DNA from: an uncultured Lachnospiraceae bacterium
GTDB lineage: Bacteria > Bacillota > Clostridia > Lachnospirales > Lachnospiraceae
DNA: 6,164 nucleotides
Assembly: GCA_946627575.1 (NCBI GenBank)
Contig: CAMOVS010000088.1
Coordinates: forward strand, 1 to 6,164
Direction of reading: 5' to 3'
The position numbers and the translations under genes are program-made. The notes beneath the pieces were generated by a model. It saw nothing but the letters and a program-made list of their open reading frames with translations. It was not told the DNA's origin and did not search any database. Position 1 is the first letter of the stretch, and every line of letters begins with the position of its first letter. Positions 6,080 through 6,164 of this stretch are shown here, piece by piece.

Positions 6080-6121
6080 GATCCATACAGATCGATCTGC
6101 TGTAAAAGATCTGCCACGATC
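6080..6121. other. Cluster of five GATC sites with a 12-bp palindrome
   Basis: GATC occurs at 6080, 6090, 6094, 6108 and 6118, five times in 42 bases. The middle two form the palindrome CAGATCGATCTG (6088-6099). On the minus strand GCAGATC is directly repeated at 15-base spacing. This lies upstream of the reductase promoter, so it could bind a regulator or be subject to methylation if the host has a GATC methylase. No gene is seen in 6035-6164. Confidence 0.5.
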
Positions 6122-6164
6122 ATTTTTATTATAATATACCATAAACATGTGAAAAAAAGAAAAA

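Overview
The window looks like ordinary chromosomal sequence from a gut-type Firmicute, most likely a clostridium of the Lachnospiraceae group. This is inferred from strong AAGGAG-type ribosome sites, AT-rich spacers between coding regions of moderate GC, and protein families common in anaerobes: a ferredoxin-tailed aldo/keto reductase, a P1-family peptidase and a FucA-type aldolase. There is no rRNA, tRNA, CRISPR array, transposase or phage gene, and no genus can be named from the sequence alone.

Five complete genes are present. From left to right: (1) 40-1806, minus: a fused permease/ATPase half-transporter of the ABC exporter fold, resembling the IrtA/YbtP group. It has a clear sigma-70 promoter whose -10 and start region carry two overlapping inverted repeats of TTAG/CTAA type, reminiscent of DtxR/IdeR metal-repressor sites. 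(2) 2111-3082, minus: a P1-family (DmpA/NylC-like) peptidase with a predicted Asn230-Thr231 self-cleavage site. A 17-bp-arm hairpin (1961-2018) lies between it and the transporter promoter. (3) 3232-3885, plus: a class II aldolase matching L-fuculose-1-phosphate aldolase in all metal ligands. It is divergent from the peptidase, and the two predicted promoters overlap around a 16-bp palindrome. (4) 4015-4665, minus: a small P-loop ATPase/kinase-like protein, convergent with the aldolase across a hairpin that can terminate both. (5) 4877-6013, minus: an aldo/keto reductase with two C-terminal 4Fe-4S motifs, read from a GTG start and followed by a strong terminator.

The genes appear to be mostly single-gene transcription units separated by terminators and individual promoters, so there is no strong case for one joint pathway or defence system. 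The transporter probably needs a partner half-transporter, which would lie beyond the left edge. The most useful leads are the possible metal-responsive operator on the transporter, the shared control region between peptidase and aldolase, two start-site corrections, and several small repeats: the 1961-2018 hairpin, a perfect 16-bp tandem duplication at 4825-4856, and a cluster of GATC sites at 6080-6121.
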